64,000 bases of DNA, from contig OY730443.1 of the NCBI GenBank assembly GCA_963422705.1, positions 1,240,001 to 1,304,000 on the forward strand, given 5' to 3'. Made by a program: the position numbers and the translations under genes. This document shows positions 44,689 to 53,448 of this stretch, piece by piece (position 1 is the stretch's first letter; each line of letters begins with the position of its first letter). The notes under the pieces are model-generated. The model did no database searches. It saw only the letters and a list, made by a program, of their open reading frames with translations, and was not told where the DNA came from. The DNA comes from G963422705 sp963422705. Its GTDB lineage: Bacteria; Poribacteria; WGA-4E; WGA-3G.

Positions 44689-45252
44689 ATGAAAAGAATG
44701 TTTAGAACCTTGGCGTTATTGATGGCAGCCTTGCTCACCGTTTACATAATTGGCTGCGGTGGTGATGACGACGACGACGATGACGAAGTAGAAGTCGTAG
44801 ATGCGTCGTTCCAAAGTGCAACGCCGCCAGGTGGTGAAATTGCAGCAAACGGAACTATCACAGTTACCTTTGAGAATGACCCCGGTTCCATTACTGCCAG
44901 TGCCGGTGTGGTATCGGGGGATGGAAAAAGCCGTACAATCTCAGGCCCCTTTACCTCTGGACCACTCGAGCTCGCGCTCTCTTGGGAAAAGGGCGGTGTA
45001 AGCTACACCCTGAATTTGAATTACACTGTCACAGCACCACCGAAGCTTATACTTCCTTGCTTTGTTGGGATGACATTGGAACCGGGGGAGAGTTGTCGTC
45101 ACAACGGTTCTACCTTTGAGGTTCGGCAAGATGGATATGGGTGTCTAGACAACAGCATTTGTGCAGGTATAGGTATAAATATAAGTGCTAGGAATATACG
45201 GTTTTCTGCCAGCAAAAATGACGATGGGACTTGGACGATTGAAGGCCTCTAA
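44689..45252 (+). CDS. Lipoprotein with Asp-rich linker, Ig-like domain and Cys module
   Basis: A 187-residue lipoprotein: signal peptide and lipobox at residue 24 (YIIGC), then a GGDDDDDDDEVEVV linker. Residues 40-120 look like an Ig-type beta-sandwich: SATPPGGEIAANGTITVTFE and LELALSWEKGGVSYTLNLNY. The C-terminal module starts CFVGMTLEPGESC, continues with a glycine- and cysteine-containing stretch (GYGCLDNSICAG) and ends FSASKNDDGTWTIEGL. The module start is shared with lipoprotein B. The acidic linker may bind calcium. Shine-Dalgarno AAGGAG upstream. Confidence 0.75.
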   Translation: MKRMFRTLALLMAALLTVYIIGCGGDDDDDDDEVEVVDASFQSATPPGGEIAANGTITVTFENDPGSITASAGVVSGDGKSRTISGPFTSGPLELALSWEKGGVSYTLNLNYTVTAPPKLILPCFVGMTLEPGESCRHNGSTFEVRQDGYGCLDNSICAGIGINISARNIRFSASKNDDGTWTIEGL

Positions 45253-45325
45253 CGTCTTCCGAGTTTTATCCTGAAGGCACTGGCCGTTTTCACCGATGGC
45301 AGGCTCTATTTATCAAGCTAAAGGA
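45249..45325 (+). repeat. Short direct repeat, copy 2
   Basis: Second copy of the 44473-44549 segment, directly after the Ig-like lipoprotein gene and just before the mini-lipoprotein. Confidence 0.75.
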
Positions 45326-45350
45326 GTTTATGAATGGAGTATTCGTGATT

Positions 45351-45446
45351 ATGCTGAAACGACAAATTGCCCTAATTGCAATTTTGATCGGATTTGTGAT
45401 TTCCTTAACGACACCGGCTACTGATACACCGGCTAAGAAACAATAG
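45351..45446 (+). pseudogene. Mini-copy C of the repeat lipoprotein gene
   Basis: A 31-codon open frame: MLKRQIALIAILIGFVISL, then TTPATDTPAKKQ. It keeps the signal-peptide hydrophobic core and two pentads, but the lipobox cysteine, the linker and all other repeats are gone. GGAG is present before it. The terminator after it is the same as after copy A. Likely the result of a deletion within an array, leaving a non-functional peptide. Confidence 0.75.
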
Positions 45447-45465
45447 CGTTCTGGGCTGAACAAAT

Positions 45466-45508
45466 AGAAGGGCTGTGTAACTATAAAATATTGTTACACA
45501 GCCCTTCT
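45466..45508. terminator. Bidirectional terminator hairpin, copy 2
   Basis: A 16-bp perfect stem AGAAGGGCTGTGTAAC (45466-45481) / GTTACACAGCCCTTCT (45493-45508), between the convergent mini-lipoprotein and amylase genes; the probable original of the copy at 43502. Confidence 0.8.
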
Positions 45509-45539
45509 CGCGTCTATTCAGTAATCTTAAGGTATCCCG

Positions 45540-47294
45540 TTAAGAGATAAAGGCACCACTCTGCGCTTTGAGTGAAATTTGCACCACCCCTTCCCTCACT
45601 TTCACCGGTTGTCCACTGAGCAAATCTTTAGCATCGCGAGGAAATTCTGGAATTGCCAGGTTAGTTGTATGAGAAACACGACTTGTGTTTAGTACAATAA
45701 GTTGTTCACCGTGAAGGTAAGCATAAATCCCGGTGTTAATATCGAGATGAACAGTCTGCCGTTTGGCAGAAACAAGCCCTGGAAATTGACTGCGTAACCT
45801 TCCCAGCCGTCGGAAATAATCCAACAAATCTCTATCTTGTTCATCTTCCCATGGAGTTGGGAGCCTTGCTTCCTCAAAACGGCCGAGGGGGTTGCGCTGT
45901 GAAAGCCCACTTTCCGTTCCGTTGTAAAGAACGGGTGGCCCAGGGAGAGTAAAAAGGACTAGGGCTGCCAATTTCACCTTGGCCTTATCATTTTCTGCTA
46001 AATAGAGAATACGCGTCATATCGTGATTATCCAAAAACGCTGGTAGCAAAAAATTGTCAGGAAAGTAATTCTCATGTGCAGTGAGAAAAGCCTCAAACTC
46101 AAGAAGCGTTGAGGTTTCAAGCACGAAAGTGTTTCTAAGCGCGTCAGCAAGCAAGAAATCAAGACACCCATCAAAATGTGGAATATAGGAGGCTATTCTT
46201 TCTGCATGGCTGACTACCTCGCCACAGAGAAAAACGTCAGGGTTGACAGTTTTGCACGCGTGTCGAAACGCTGCCCAAAAAGCGTGCGGGGGACCGGGCG
46301 CGTAATCAAGTCGATATCCATCAACGCCCATCCGTAGCCAATGCTGAGCACACGCGAGCAGATAATCGCTGGCAGGTTTATGTTTGAGATTTAATTGCGG
46401 CATCCCCTTCACGTCAAAGAAACTGGCGTAATCGTTTGGCCATCTATACCAGGTGTACCAATTTCGATACACACTATCGGCCTTACGTTGGGCCTCCTGA
46501 AAAATTGGATGGTGGTTTGAGCAGTGATTGGCAACAAAATCCATAATAATGCGGATGCTGCGTCGATGTGCCTCTTCAATTAATTCTTGCAGTTCTGTAT
46601 TTGTCCCGAGGCGTAGTTCTACTGTGTAGTAATCTGTTGCATCATATCCGTGGTGCGTTGGGCTTGCCAAGAACGGTGAGAGCCACAAGGCGTTGCATCC
46701 GAGCGATTGAATGTAGTCCAATTTTTGGATAACGCCGCGCAACGTCCCACCGAAGAATCCGGAGAGATTTGCCGTTCTTTTCCATGGTACGCCATCCCCT
46801 GGATAAAATCTATCCAAGAAAACGTGGTAAATAATGGCTGTCCGTGCCCATTCCGGTGTTTCGTTATCATCAATTGCGATAGCAAATTCGGTTGCTTTAG
46901 ACAGTGTTCGCGCTTGATTATCAGCAAAAATCCAGGTATCTGAACCGGTGACGCGTCCACCAATCCGATAATAGAGGATGTTCCCACTGGGCTGTGGTGA
47001 AATCTCCGCATGCCAATATCGAACGTAGCGCCATTCCAATGTATTCCAAACGGGAGTTTGACAAGGTGTTAGTTCAACCACCATTGTAGAAGGATTTTCA
47101 GTGCCTGCCTCACCTAACTTGATCCAACAGCATAACATATCATAAGGTTGCTCTCCAGACGTTGTTACATGTAGCGTAATCGGACGATTAGGAACAGGCC
47201 GTTTCGGCGTTAATCGGTGGCGGTGCTTGATACCGGCGAGATTGCTGCGGTATTCATCAAGACGTTTATCAGGCGCTCTTTGGGTGCCAAACAT
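45540..47294 (-). CDS. Alpha-amylase family glycosidase (GH13)
   Basis: A 584-residue glycoside hydrolase. An N-terminal beta-sandwich (about residues 30-135) precedes the catalytic barrel, as in cyclomaltodextrinase/neopullulanase-type enzymes. Barrel motifs: IIYHVFLDRFYPGDG, MDFVANHCSNHHP, GVDGYRLDYA (nucleophile aspartate), VFLCGEVV (acid/base glutamate) and FLDNHDMTR (third carboxylate). All catalytic residues are present. No signal peptide, so it probably acts in the cytoplasm on maltodextrins. Its last 18 codons have been copied into the lipoprotein array at 43576-43630. Confidence 0.93.
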   Translation of the reverse strand: MFGTQRAPDKRLDEYRSNLAGIKHRHRLTPKRPVPNRPITLHVTTSGEQPYDMLCCWIKLGEAGTENPSTMVVELTPCQTPVWNTLEWRYVRYWHAEISPQPSGNILYYRIGGRVTGSDTWIFADNQARTLSKATEFAIAIDDNETPEWARTAIIYHVFLDRFYPGDGVPWKRTANLSGFFGGTLRGVIQKLDYIQSLGCNALWLSPFLASPTHHGYDATDYYTVELRLGTNTELQELIEEAHRRSIRIIMDFVANHCSNHHPIFQEAQRKADSVYRNWYTWYRWPNDYASFFDVKGMPQLNLKHKPASDYLLACAQHWLRMGVDGYRLDYAPGPPHAFWAAFRHACKTVNPDVFLCGEVVSHAERIASYIPHFDGCLDFLLADALRNTFVLETSTLLEFEAFLTAHENYFPDNFLLPAFLDNHDMTRILYLAENDKAKVKLAALVLFTLPGPPVLYNGTESGLSQRNPLGRFEEARLPTPWEDEQDRDLLDYFRRLGRLRSQFPGLVSAKRQTVHLDINTGIYAYLHGEQLIVLNTSRVSHTTNLAIPEFPRDAKDLLSGQPVKVREGVVQISLKAQSGAFIS

Positions 47295-47313
47295 GATTTT
47301 CTGGTTCCTCGTT

Positions 47314-47346
47314 AAATAAAAAAGCCGTGTTGTAGAGACACGGCTT
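47314..47346 (-). terminator. Terminator of IPT/LysM lipoprotein gene
   Basis: On the minus strand AAGCCGTGT (47346-47338) pairs with ACACGGCTT (47330-47322), then a T-run. Located 25 bases after the stop. Confidence 0.85.
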
Positions 47347-47370
47347 CTTCTGCGTACTTGATGAATTCGC

Positions 47371-48297
47371 TTACTTATCTCCCCAGGCAGCCCCGCGTGG
47401 AATTAATAGCAATTGCCCAACACTCAGTTTTGTTCTGTCTAAGACATAATAATCCTGATTAGCGGCAACTAACCGTTCCCACATTTCAGCATTGTCGAAT
47501 ATCTCAGGGCGCGATGCGATGCGCTTGAGCGCTGCCTCGCCATTGTCCTCCTGAATATCTTCTTCCTGAACGTAATATTTGTATAGGACACCGGGGCTCG
47601 TCGTGCTAAAACTGAACGATTTCGAAGCTACAAGCACATTGCCTGCCATATCGGTAGCTCCGGAAACCGTGACAGTATACATACGCCCTGCCCGCATGGG
47701 CATATCCGAGGTGAATGTCACCGTCTCTCCACTTCCACTGACTGTACCTGGTAGTAGCGCCGCCATCGGTTCACTCAGTGAGTCTTCTGCTTTCGTAACA
47801 TCCACGTTAATTGAGACGGTATTACTATCAATGGGCTCACTGAAGGTAACAGTTATGCGATTGCGAATATTCAACGAATCCTCATAATCAGAGAACACTG
47901 TTCCATCAGCGGGTTCTGTCATCGTGACAGTCGGTGGTGTTGCATCTGTATAGGTAAACTGTTGTGAAAGGGTAACAGGGACTTCGGGTTTTCCCTTATT
48001 TGTGACAACAATCGGTACGGATTGGCCTGCGATGCCCGCCGGTGTCACAACAGTAATCTCCATTTTGCTGGGAACCGTCACGCTCTGGCCATTTTTACCA
48101 CCGAACGTCACAGTGACACCATTTTTCATATCAAATTTATCGCCAGTAATCCGTACAGTGGTTCCGCCGGTTTCGGGCCCTTCAGTGGGGCTCATTCCCG
48201 TCGGTAGGGGCTCAGGATTACAGCCGCCACAACCTACCATCCATGTACACACAATGGCGAGGATAGCAAAGCAAGCTATATTTTTCGGGCTCTTCAT
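47371..48297 (-). CDS. Lipoprotein with IPT/TIG and Ig-like domains and LysM-like C-terminus
   Basis: A 308-residue lipoprotein (lipobox MVGC at residue 23). Residues 32-120 form an IPT/TIG domain (GMSPTEGPETGGTTVRITGD, VTVTFGGKNGQSV). Residues 120-225 form a Big-type Ig-like domain (TVTMTEPADGTVFSD, NRITVTFSEPIDSNTVSINV, DMAGNVLVASKSF). The end, LKRIASRPEIF to WERLVAANQDYYVLDRTKLS and VGQLLLIPRG, has the pattern of a LysM peptidoglycan-binding repeat. A surface protein that could bridge envelope layers. Has its own promoter and terminator. Confidence 0.82.
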   Translation of the reverse strand: MKSPKNIACFAILAIVCTWMVGCGGCNPEPLPTGMSPTEGPETGGTTVRITGDKFDMKNGVTVTFGGKNGQSVTVPSKMEITVVTPAGIAGQSVPIVVTNKGKPEVPVTLSQQFTYTDATPPTVTMTEPADGTVFSDYEDSLNIRNRITVTFSEPIDSNTVSINVDVTKAEDSLSEPMAALLPGTVSGSGETVTFTSDMPMRAGRMYTVTVSGATDMAGNVLVASKSFSFSTTSPGVLYKYYVQEEDIQEDNGEAALKRIASRPEIFDNAEMWERLVAANQDYYVLDRTKLSVGQLLLIPRGAAWGDK

Positions 48298-48430
48298 TCG
48301 TTAATTCTCCTTATCGTCAGGAACAGGCTCGTTCTTCTGCCGTTTTAAAAGAAAATAGTTCGTTACGCTCTCAGGCATCACACGTATAGTATCCATATTG
48401 ACACCTAAAACCGTCTTATATTTTTATAGT

Positions 48431-48460
48431 ATTATACAAGCAAACCGATATCGTTGTCAA
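48431..48460 (-). promoter_or_regulatory. Promoter of IPT/LysM lipoprotein gene
   Basis: On the minus strand TTGACA (48460-48455), 18-base spacer, TATAAT (48436-48431). The leader is about 130 bases. Confidence 0.7.
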
Positions 48461-48466
48461 CGTTTT

Positions 48467-49315
48467 TTAGCCGCGCCAGGTTGTACGTTTCAATGGGTCA
48501 CGTACGTTAACTGTCAATTCTGGCCCGAACCCGTTTATTGATAAAGTTACTGTATCCCCATCTCCGATAGCGGTAAGTGCTTCATGATGTGTCCCGGTAG
48601 ACACAACATCGCCCGGTTCCAAGGTGATGACGTTGGTGACTTCGGCGAGCAGTTGGGGAATGAAACGTGCCATAGAGTTGGTTGAAAAATCGTGTTGCAA
48701 GTTCTCATTAATCCAGAGTTTTATACCGATAGCGTTTCCGTCGGCGACTTCGTCAGCGGTAACGATAGCAGGTCCCATCGGTGCGAATGTGTGCCAACTC
48801 TTTCCTAAAAAGAAGCCGCCTGGCAATCCGCGTGCCGATACATCAATAAATTGCGTGTACCCAAACACATAGTCTAGCGCCTCCGCTTCAGAGAGATTTT
48901 TCGCGGTTTTGCCGATGACAATCGCTAGTTCCGGTTCAAAGTGAAAAACGGTAACATCTGCTTTAGGTAATTCAACCGTTTCCTTTGTAGCAATCACCCC
49001 AGTTGGCGATTTAAGAAAGGCGTTGAATTCACCTCGCGATGGGCTGTCAGGTTCAATGTAATTACCTGCTAAACAGACGAGTTGCCCGGGGCGTGGTAGC
49101 GGTGGCCTGAGGTGGGCCTCATTGAGTGGAATTGCGTTTCCGTTCTCCACAGCATCAACGATTACTGGCTGTAAATTATCAAAGTTCTCAATCACCGTTT
49201 TAATCAGTTCCTGCGGTGTATGATATGAAATTTGGCCGAGTGCATCGGCAATGTCAATAATGCGATTTTCTTTTATGACACCGAGTCGATACTCATTAAA
49301 GAAAGCAAGTTTCAT
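48467..49315 (-). CDS. Fumarylacetoacetate hydrolase (FAH) family protein
   Basis: A 282-residue protein. The C-terminal FAH fold shows FHFEPELAIVIGKTAKNL with the metal-binding acidic residues, DYVFGYTQFIDVSARG, and GDVVSTGTHHEA. The N-terminal 70 residues are an associated domain. The family hydrolyses C-C bonds or hydrates/isomerises 2-oxo acid products in aromatic, sugar-acid or L-fucose/L-arabinose routes; the exact reaction is not visible. AAAGGAGG precedes the ATG. Downstream of two dehydrogenase genes on the same strand, consistent with one sugar-acid degradation set, though 178 bases separate them. Confidence 0.88.
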   Translation of the reverse strand: MKLAFFNEYRLGVIKENRIIDIADALGQISYHTPQELIKTVIENFDNLQPVIVDAVENGNAIPLNEAHLRPPLPRPGQLVCLAGNYIEPDSPSRGEFNAFLKSPTGVIATKETVELPKADVTVFHFEPELAIVIGKTAKNLSEAEALDYVFGYTQFIDVSARGLPGGFFLGKSWHTFAPMGPAIVTADEVADGNAIGIKLWINENLQHDFSTNSMARFIPQLLAEVTNVITLEPGDVVSTGTHHEALTAIGDGDTVTLSINGFGPELTVNVRDPLKRTTWRG

Positions 49316-49492
49316 GGATTTCCTCCTTTATCTTTTAAAAACTGGTTAGAAAACCTCTGATTCACGAGTGAATCCCGCTGATTTTAAGACGGGGATGCGA
49401 ATTTTTGCGCCCGCTGCATGATGGGGACACACACATTCTACGCTGCATGCGACACACGCATTCTACTCTGCATGCGACACACGCATTCTCGT

Positions 49493-50611
49493 CTATCGGT
49501 TGTTCATACCAAAAGAGACTAGCGGATGTTGCCGTTCCGCGACGGGGAGTTGCACTTTTGTGCCACTGAAGTGTGAGATATATGTAGCACTGACACACTC
49601 AAGCGATAGGAGTGCCTTCTGCCCACCAAGTTCCGGTTGTTCACCGTTGAGAATCGCGTCACGTATATTTTTCGCGCTCCAGATAGTGTGGCGCGTCGGC
49701 CACGTTTTTCCGTCGATAACAAATTTCTCATGTTCCAATTCTACCGGCTTCCATACCGGTGTATGTTCAGCGAAAGAGACATCAAATGGACAATGCCACA
49801 TTTCGTCTATTCCGGTTTTGGGGTGTGGCTTTATCATCAATTGCCCTTCGGAGCCGAGAATGTGTGGCCCCATCATCCACCCGTGTCTACGTTTGCGGCA
49901 ATAAAGTTCCATAATCCCGTAGCTTCCATGCGTCCCCCCAATATGCACAAGCATCGTATCTCCCGCAACGAGCCCGTTATCTCGCTTGTCGGTTTTGCAA
50001 AGTTGGCTGCTGTGCATAATATCTGCTGCTGTCACATCATGCTTTTGGTAGGTGATATGTGCGTGAATCCATGCGATTCCATCCAAGAAAAAGTCCATTT
50101 CGTCGAAGTAGTGAACGCCCATCTCCATCAATTCAAATCCTGCTTCTCGTCCTTTGCCTACCTCACGAATGGAGCGGAGTTCCCCAATTTTCCCTTCATC
50201 AACCCACATTTTCGCGTGCCGGAACAGCGGTGTGAATCGGAATTGATGGCTGACTGCGAGGTGGACGTCTGCCTCGCGGCTCGCCGTCAGCATCCGTTCG
50301 GCAGTCTTTAAGTCAACTGACAACGGCTTTTCACATAAAACGTGGATGCCTGCTTTTGCGGCCGCAATTGCAATCGGGGCGTGTAGGGGTGCATGCGTAC
50401 AAACACTCACTAAATCTAAATCTTCACGCGCGAACATCTCCTGGTAGTCGATATATCGATTTGCGACACCATATTCATCCGCACGCGTGTTGAGTGACTC
50501 TCTGTTAATATCGGACAGCGCAACGAGATGCACATCTTCCAGATTCGCATGAGCGGCTGCGTGGCTGCGGCTAATTCCACCGCAACCGACAATTCCTGCC
50601 CGTAATGTCAT
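49493..50611 (-). CDS. Gfo/Idh/MocA family oxidoreductase
   Basis: A 372-residue protein with AGIVGCGGISRSHAAAHANL as nucleotide-binding start, the LCEKPLSVD lysine motif and a long C-terminal substrate domain (GVHYFDEMDFFLDG). The ATG at 50611 has a strong GGAGG; its ATGA overlaps the stop codon of the upstream Ldh2-type gene by four bases, so translation is coupled. Probably oxidises a sugar, inositol or derived acid in the same pathway. The alternative longer start lies inside the upstream gene and is not supported. Confidence 0.9.
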   Translation of the reverse strand: MTLRAGIVGCGGISRSHAAAHANLEDVHLVALSDINRESLNTRADEYGVANRYIDYQEMFAREDLDLVSVCTHAPLHAPIAIAAAKAGIHVLCEKPLSVDLKTAERMLTASREADVHLAVSHQFRFTPLFRHAKMWVDEGKIGELRSIREVGKGREAGFELMEMGVHYFDEMDFFLDGIAWIHAHITYQKHDVTAADIMHSSQLCKTDKRDNGLVAGDTMLVHIGGTHGSYGIMELYCRKRRHGWMMGPHILGSEGQLMIKPHPKTGIDEMWHCPFDVSFAEHTPVWKPVELEHEKFVIDGKTWPTRHTIWSAKNIRDAILNGEQPELGGQKALLSLECVSATYISHFSGTKVQLPVAERQHPLVSFGMNNR

Positions 50612-51633
50612 AATTCCTCCATTTTCCGGCTTGGGAATGCCAGTAGCTCTCGCCATTGATTCTCGTCCACCCAAACCCCTTTTTCAAGACTCTCTTGGCG
50701 TGTGCGCAACATCCCTTCGCCTGGATACCTCACCCCTGCACTGTCATCCAAAGGCGTCGCCATGCGTAAATCCTCAATAATTGCATCGACGGTTTCCTTT
50801 AACCCGGCTTGCCCCATCAATTCTGTCGCGTTAATGGCAATGTACACCTGAGAAACAGCGTATTCTGAACCTTGCTGCACAATGTTGTGTGTCGCCTGCC
50901 CACCTGTAACGACAGCAGCCATCATATCCAGTACCAGCGCAAGTCCGGAGCCTTTCCAGTAGCCAATCGGTAGTGCCCTTTGAGAATAGAGAATCTTGCC
51001 CGGTTCAACAGTGAGATTCCCTTTTTCGTCATATCCCCCCGGGAATGGCAACGGTTTGTCTTGCCTCTTCAGTACCTCCAATTTTCCATTTGAATATTGG
51101 CTCATCGCCATATCCAGTAGAATATGCCCATCTGCGCGCGGAATGGCAATTGCTATCGGATTATTCCCAATCTTTTTTTCTGCCGAGCCCCACGGCGGCA
51201 TCAATGCGGTAGTATTCGTCCAGCATATTCCGATGTATCCAGCATTTGCTGCTTGTAAGGCATAAGCCCCGCCTCGCATCCAGTGGTTAGTGTTTGACAG
51301 TCCGACGCAACCTATAGCGTGTATTCTGGCAAGTTCCATCGCCCGTTTCATAGCAAAATGCGCGTTGATAAGTCCTACCCCCATCTTACCATCCCAACGT
51401 TCCAATGCGCCGAAACTCGCAATCTTCTGGGGCTGCACGCGAAAATCAATCTGTTTGTTACGCAACCCCTCAACGAATCCAAGGAATCGGTTCAAGCCGT
51501 GTGAGTATACCCCATCTCGTTGATTTTCTGAAAACAGTCGTGCGCACAACACTGCCCGCTCATTGGTAAAACCGACTCTGGTAAGCACACGATAAAATTC
51601 ATCATGCAAAGTTTGGAAAGGGACACGTTTCAT
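50608..51633 (-). CDS. Ldh2-family (malate/L-lactate/2,3-diketogulonate) dehydrogenase
   Basis: A 341-residue NAD(P)H-dependent dehydrogenase of the MDH-type Ldh2 fold. Signatures: SENQRDGVYSHGLNRF, GCVGLSNTNHWMRGGAYALQ and PWGSAEKKIGNNPIAIAIP, where the SHG histidine and the NTNHW segment line the active site, and YWKGSGLALVLDMM. Family members reduce 2-oxo acids such as oxaloacetate, 2,3-diketo-L-gulonate or ureidoglycolate products. AAGGAAAA before the ATG. First gene of the coupled pair with the Gfo/Idh/MocA gene. Confidence 0.9.
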   Translation of the reverse strand: MKRVPFQTLHDEFYRVLTRVGFTNERAVLCARLFSENQRDGVYSHGLNRFLGFVEGLRNKQIDFRVQPQKIASFGALERWDGKMGVGLINAHFAMKRAMELARIHAIGCVGLSNTNHWMRGGAYALQAANAGYIGICWTNTTALMPPWGSAEKKIGNNPIAIAIPRADGHILLDMAMSQYSNGKLEVLKRQDKPLPFPGGYDEKGNLTVEPGKILYSQRALPIGYWKGSGLALVLDMMAAVVTGGQATHNIVQQGSEYAVSQVYIAINATELMGQAGLKETVDAIIEDLRMATPLDDSAGVRYPGEGMLRTRQESLEKGVWVDENQWRELLAFPSRKMEEL

Positions 51634-51960
51634 ATTTTTCCTTTTATTCTCGAAGACGTTTGGGCGAGCATGAACGTTCTGTAACTCACTCAGAATTCGT
51701 ATAACCCAAAAATCTTCCCTTGTGAGACGGCAAGGTGTTCATGCAATACCATTCCAATCAAATCTGGATACAAAGGATATATATCATGATGCATGATTTT
51801 TGAGAAAAATGCAAGATATTTCGTTAAACTTGACATCCGACGTATAAAATGCTATGCTATCCAGTGAAGTTCACGTTAACCTCCAATGAACATTGTCAAG
51901 TCCAGAGAACAAACACAGCGGTATTGCTAGTCCTAGTTCACAATACACCAGGAGAAAACC
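51634..51960. other. Divergent intergenic region
   Basis: 327 bases between the Ldh2-type gene and the DMFase-like gene. It holds the plus-strand promoter at 51830 and a small palindrome ATCATGATGCATGAT at 51784-51798, possibly an operator. No gene seen. Confidence 0.5.
51830..51858 (+). promoter_or_regulatory. Promoter of DMFase-like gene
   Basis: TTGACA (51830-51835), 17-base spacer, TATGCT (51853-51858). Confidence 0.65.
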
Positions 51961-53310
51961 GTGGAAATCAAATCTCTTTATATTGATGGGTACACGCATC
52001 AACTCAGTTATGCCCCCGGTGAAAATATTGAGTTCCATATCTCAACGAGTGCTGCGCACTACGCTCTTGAAATTGCTCGCATCGGCGCAACGCGGGAGGT
52101 AGTCTGGCACGAGGCTGAACTTCCCGGTGAGGCACACCCGATTTCTGAAAACGCTTCATCGCACGGTTGCGGCTGGCCCACTGCGTTCGAGTTTGAAGTT
52201 CCAAAAACGTGGCAGAGCGGTTATTATGAAGGCACGTTGCGCGCATCAGATAGCGGCGGCACCTACGTCTACAGAAACCGTCGGAACGCTGAAAGTACCC
52301 TGTTCTTTATTGTACGCGCCGCGAAACCGGGGGCAAATACGTCTATTCTGCTTCAACTCTCAACCAACACTTACAACGCATATAACAATTGGGGTGGCTT
52401 TAGCCTCTACGGATTTCATGGGCGAAGTGGGTTACAAGGAAGTCGCGTCTCATTCAACCGTCCCACAGCAGGCATTTTCAAACAGTGGGAATTGCCATTT
52501 ATTGCGTGGGCAGAGCAAAACGGGTACACCCTCGATTATGCCGCCAATTCTGATTTGGAATTCCATCCTGAACTTTTGGCGAATTACCGGCTTGTATTGA
52601 GCGTCGGACACGATGAATACTGGTCCGGCCCGATGCGCGACAACCTTGAAGCATTCATTGCTAACGGAGGCAATGCTGCGTTCTTCAGTGGGAATTCTGT
52701 CTGCTGGCAAGTCCGTTCCGAAGAGCATGGAAGGGCACTCGTCTGTTGGAAGCAGAATTATCATCAGGACCCGATTTATAAAACCGGCGATTATCGGACA
52801 CTCAGTACTTTGTGGAGTCATCACCTCGTCAATCGCCCCGAGAACCACTTAACCGGTGCCGGGTTCCTTTATGGCGGTTATCACCGCAGCCATGGGCAAT
52901 TTATGGAGGGTTCCGGAGCATACACGGTGCATCTGCCCGGGCACTGGGTATTTGCAGGTACAAATCTTGCCCAAGCTGACACGTTCGGGGCAGAGAACAC
53001 AATTGTCGGATATGAATGCGATGGATGCGAGCTAACCCTTCAGAAGGGACTCCCCGTGCCGACATATCGAGACGGAACCCCAGACGGTTTTAACATCCTC
53101 GCCACCGCGCCTGTACGATGGCATCCAGATGATGCTGAATGGTACGGACGTTGGGAAAAAGGACGCACTGGGAATGCAACGATGGGAATCTATACGCGAG
53201 GAGGAACCGTCTTTACCGCAGCAACAACTGACTGGGCGCACGGATTAGCAGGCGGAGATACCGTTGTTGAACGTATCACGCATAACGTCCTACAACGTCT
53301 TTCTAGTTAG
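51961..53310 (+). CDS. N,N-dimethylformamidase large-subunit-like protein
   Basis: A 449-residue cytoplasmic-looking protein starting at a GTG with GGAG six bases upstream. An N-terminal jelly-roll (residues 1-110) precedes a Rossmann-like part with NAYNNWGGFSLYGF, LVLSVGHDEYWSGPMRDNLE, NAAFFSGNSVCWQVR and late FTAATTDWAHGL. This is the pattern of the catalytic subunit of N,N-dimethylformamidase and its many uncharacterised relatives (GATase-like fold). The true substrate is probably not DMF; it may be an amide of natural origin. Next gene is an SDR on the same strand with its own promoter. Confidence 0.8.
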   Translation: MEIKSLYIDGYTHQLSYAPGENIEFHISTSAAHYALEIARIGATREVVWHEAELPGEAHPISENASSHGCGWPTAFEFEVPKTWQSGYYEGTLRASDSGGTYVYRNRRNAESTLFFIVRAAKPGANTSILLQLSTNTYNAYNNWGGFSLYGFHGRSGLQGSRVSFNRPTAGIFKQWELPFIAWAEQNGYTLDYAANSDLEFHPELLANYRLVLSVGHDEYWSGPMRDNLEAFIANGGNAAFFSGNSVCWQVRSEEHGRALVCWKQNYHQDPIYKTGDYRTLSTLWSHHLVNRPENHLTGAGFLYGGYHRSHGQFMEGSGAYTVHLPGHWVFAGTNLAQADTFGAENTIVGYECDGCELTLQKGLPVPTYRDGTPDGFNILATAPVRWHPDDAEWYGRWEKGRTGNATMGIYTRGGTVFTAATTDWAHGLAGGDTVVERITHNVLQRLSS

Positions 53311-53349
53311 GTATCCATATCACACCCGCATTGAAACGCAACAATTCTG

Positions 53350-53378
53350 TTGACAATCTGACAATTAGCCGATATGCT
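53350..53378 (+). promoter_or_regulatory. Promoter of SDR gene at 53.4 kb
   Basis: TTGACA (53350-53355), 17-base spacer, TATGCT (53373-53378). Confidence 0.7.
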
Positions 53379-53448
53379 AGACTTATGATAAAAATCCTCG
53401 AGTCATTTCAAATGCGGATAACTGACTCCCCGAAAAACGGTTAGATTT

